Positions 63,852 to 64,000 of a DNA stretch of 64,000 nucleotides are shown here, piece after piece. The stretch spans positions 116,179 to 180,178 of the forward strand of contig NZ_SRIF01000006.1 of the NCBI RefSeq assembly GCF_004681185.1, given 5' to 3'. The stretch's first letter is position 1; each line of letters begins with the position of its first letter. The position numbers and the translations under genes were made by a program. The notes under the pieces were generated by a model. The model was not told the origin of the DNA and did no database searches. It saw only the letters and a list, made by a program, of their open reading frames with translations. This DNA comes from Haloarcula amylovorans. Its GTDB lineage: Archaea > Halobacteriota > Halobacteria > Halobacteriales > Haloarculaceae.

Positions 63852-64000
63852 TCACGCCACTGATTCGACACCGAGAATCTCGAAGCGAGCACCACCCGTC
63901 TCGCTCTCGGTCACCTGAATCGTCCACCCATGCGCAGTGACCATTTCGGCGACAATAGCGAGCCCAAACCCGGTTCCCTCCTCACGAGTTGTATGCCCCG
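63852..64000 (-). CDS. Sensor histidine kinase, C-terminal end (partial)
   Basis: The last 48 codons of a histidine kinase running out of the window. The G2 box GTGFGLAIVAEMVTAHGW and the final strand GGARFEI show the end of a HATPase domain, closely similar to the end of the kinase at 2884-5580 (GTGFGLKIVQEIADAHGW). The rest is outside the window. Confidence 0.85.
   Translation of the reverse strand, partial: GHTTREEGTGFGLAIVAEMVTAHGWTIQVTESETGGARFEILGVESVA

Noticed and set aside
1..64000. CRISPR array or Cas genes
   Set aside because: No evenly spaced direct repeats of 25-40 bp were seen and no Cas-like protein is encoded; the repeats present are dispersed.
1..64000. rRNA or complete tRNA genes
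   Set aside because: No rRNA-like block was noticed. The only tRNA-like structure (9154-9197) lacks D- and anticodon arms.

Overview
The window comes from a halophilic archaeon (class Halobacteria; genus not determinable from sequence alone). The support is the strongly acidic proteins, the high-GC codon use in core genes, twin-arginine signals on secreted proteins, AT-rich TATA boxes about 25-35 nt before start codons, and several protein families that are largely haloarchaeal. The segment is a plastic genomic island or plasmid region. It carries truncated genes, two integrase fragments, MITE-like repeats, and sharp GC shifts between and within genes.

Layout. (1) 1-8.1 kb: metabolic and signalling genes (FAD-dependent oxidoreductase, alpha/beta hydrolase, REC-GAF-PAS3 histidine kinase, SAM methyltransferase, SnoaL-like protein), separated by copies of a ~250-270 bp repeat ending in TGCTGAATA/TATTCAGCA palindromes. 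(2) 8.2-12.6 kb: small plasmid- or virus-type genes (coiled-coil/winged-helix protein, PadR- and MarR-like regulators, short conserved haloarchaeal proteins), ending at a 5'-truncated tyrosine integrase. (3) 12.7-15.8 kb: an AT-rich insert with a 768-aa membrane protein and a Cys-rich partner, closed by a second integrase fragment.

(4) 15.8-45.7 kb: a roughly 30 kb defence island. It starts with a coupled operon: small AbrB-like protein, DUF499 ATPase, 213-aa protein, DUF1156 DNA methyltransferase, PLD-SNF2 helicase, then a dead nuclease remnant. Next, on the opposite strand, is a short Argonaute operon (catalytically inactive MID-PIWI Argonaute plus a PD-(D/E)XK nuclease fused to a presumed APAZ domain), the layout of SPARDA systems. 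A two-gene PIN toxin-like pair follows, then AddB-like and AddA-like nuclease-helicases, and tail-to-tail with them a 2136-aa sacsin/NOV-type ATPase with a C-terminal DUF3883-like nuclease domain.

(5) 46.3-51 kb: membrane and small-regulator genes of integrated-element type (rhomboid protease pair, two paralogous HTH-2TM proteins, a 326-aa coiled-coil protein). (6) 51-60 kb: miscellaneous chromosomal or plasmid genes (glycerophosphodiesterase, single-domain response regulator, FG-GAP secreted protein, small membrane proteins) with decayed tracts, including a broken halocyanin gene and a restriction-enzyme fragment. (7) 60-63.8 kb: a segment bracketed by two directly repeated sequences. It contains a winged-helix regulator and a five-gene minus-strand operon of small Ig-like and tail-anchored proteins that looks like a surface or virion module; one gene carries a one-base frameshift in a G run. 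The window ends inside another histidine kinase.

How the genes may work together: the DUF499/DUF1156/helicase operon probably marks self DNA by methylation and attacks unmarked DNA. The short Argonaute pair would use guides to sense invaders and unleash its nuclease. The AddAB-like pair plus the NOV protein look like a further DNA-degrading module. Functions are inferred from motifs and gene order; no database search was possible.
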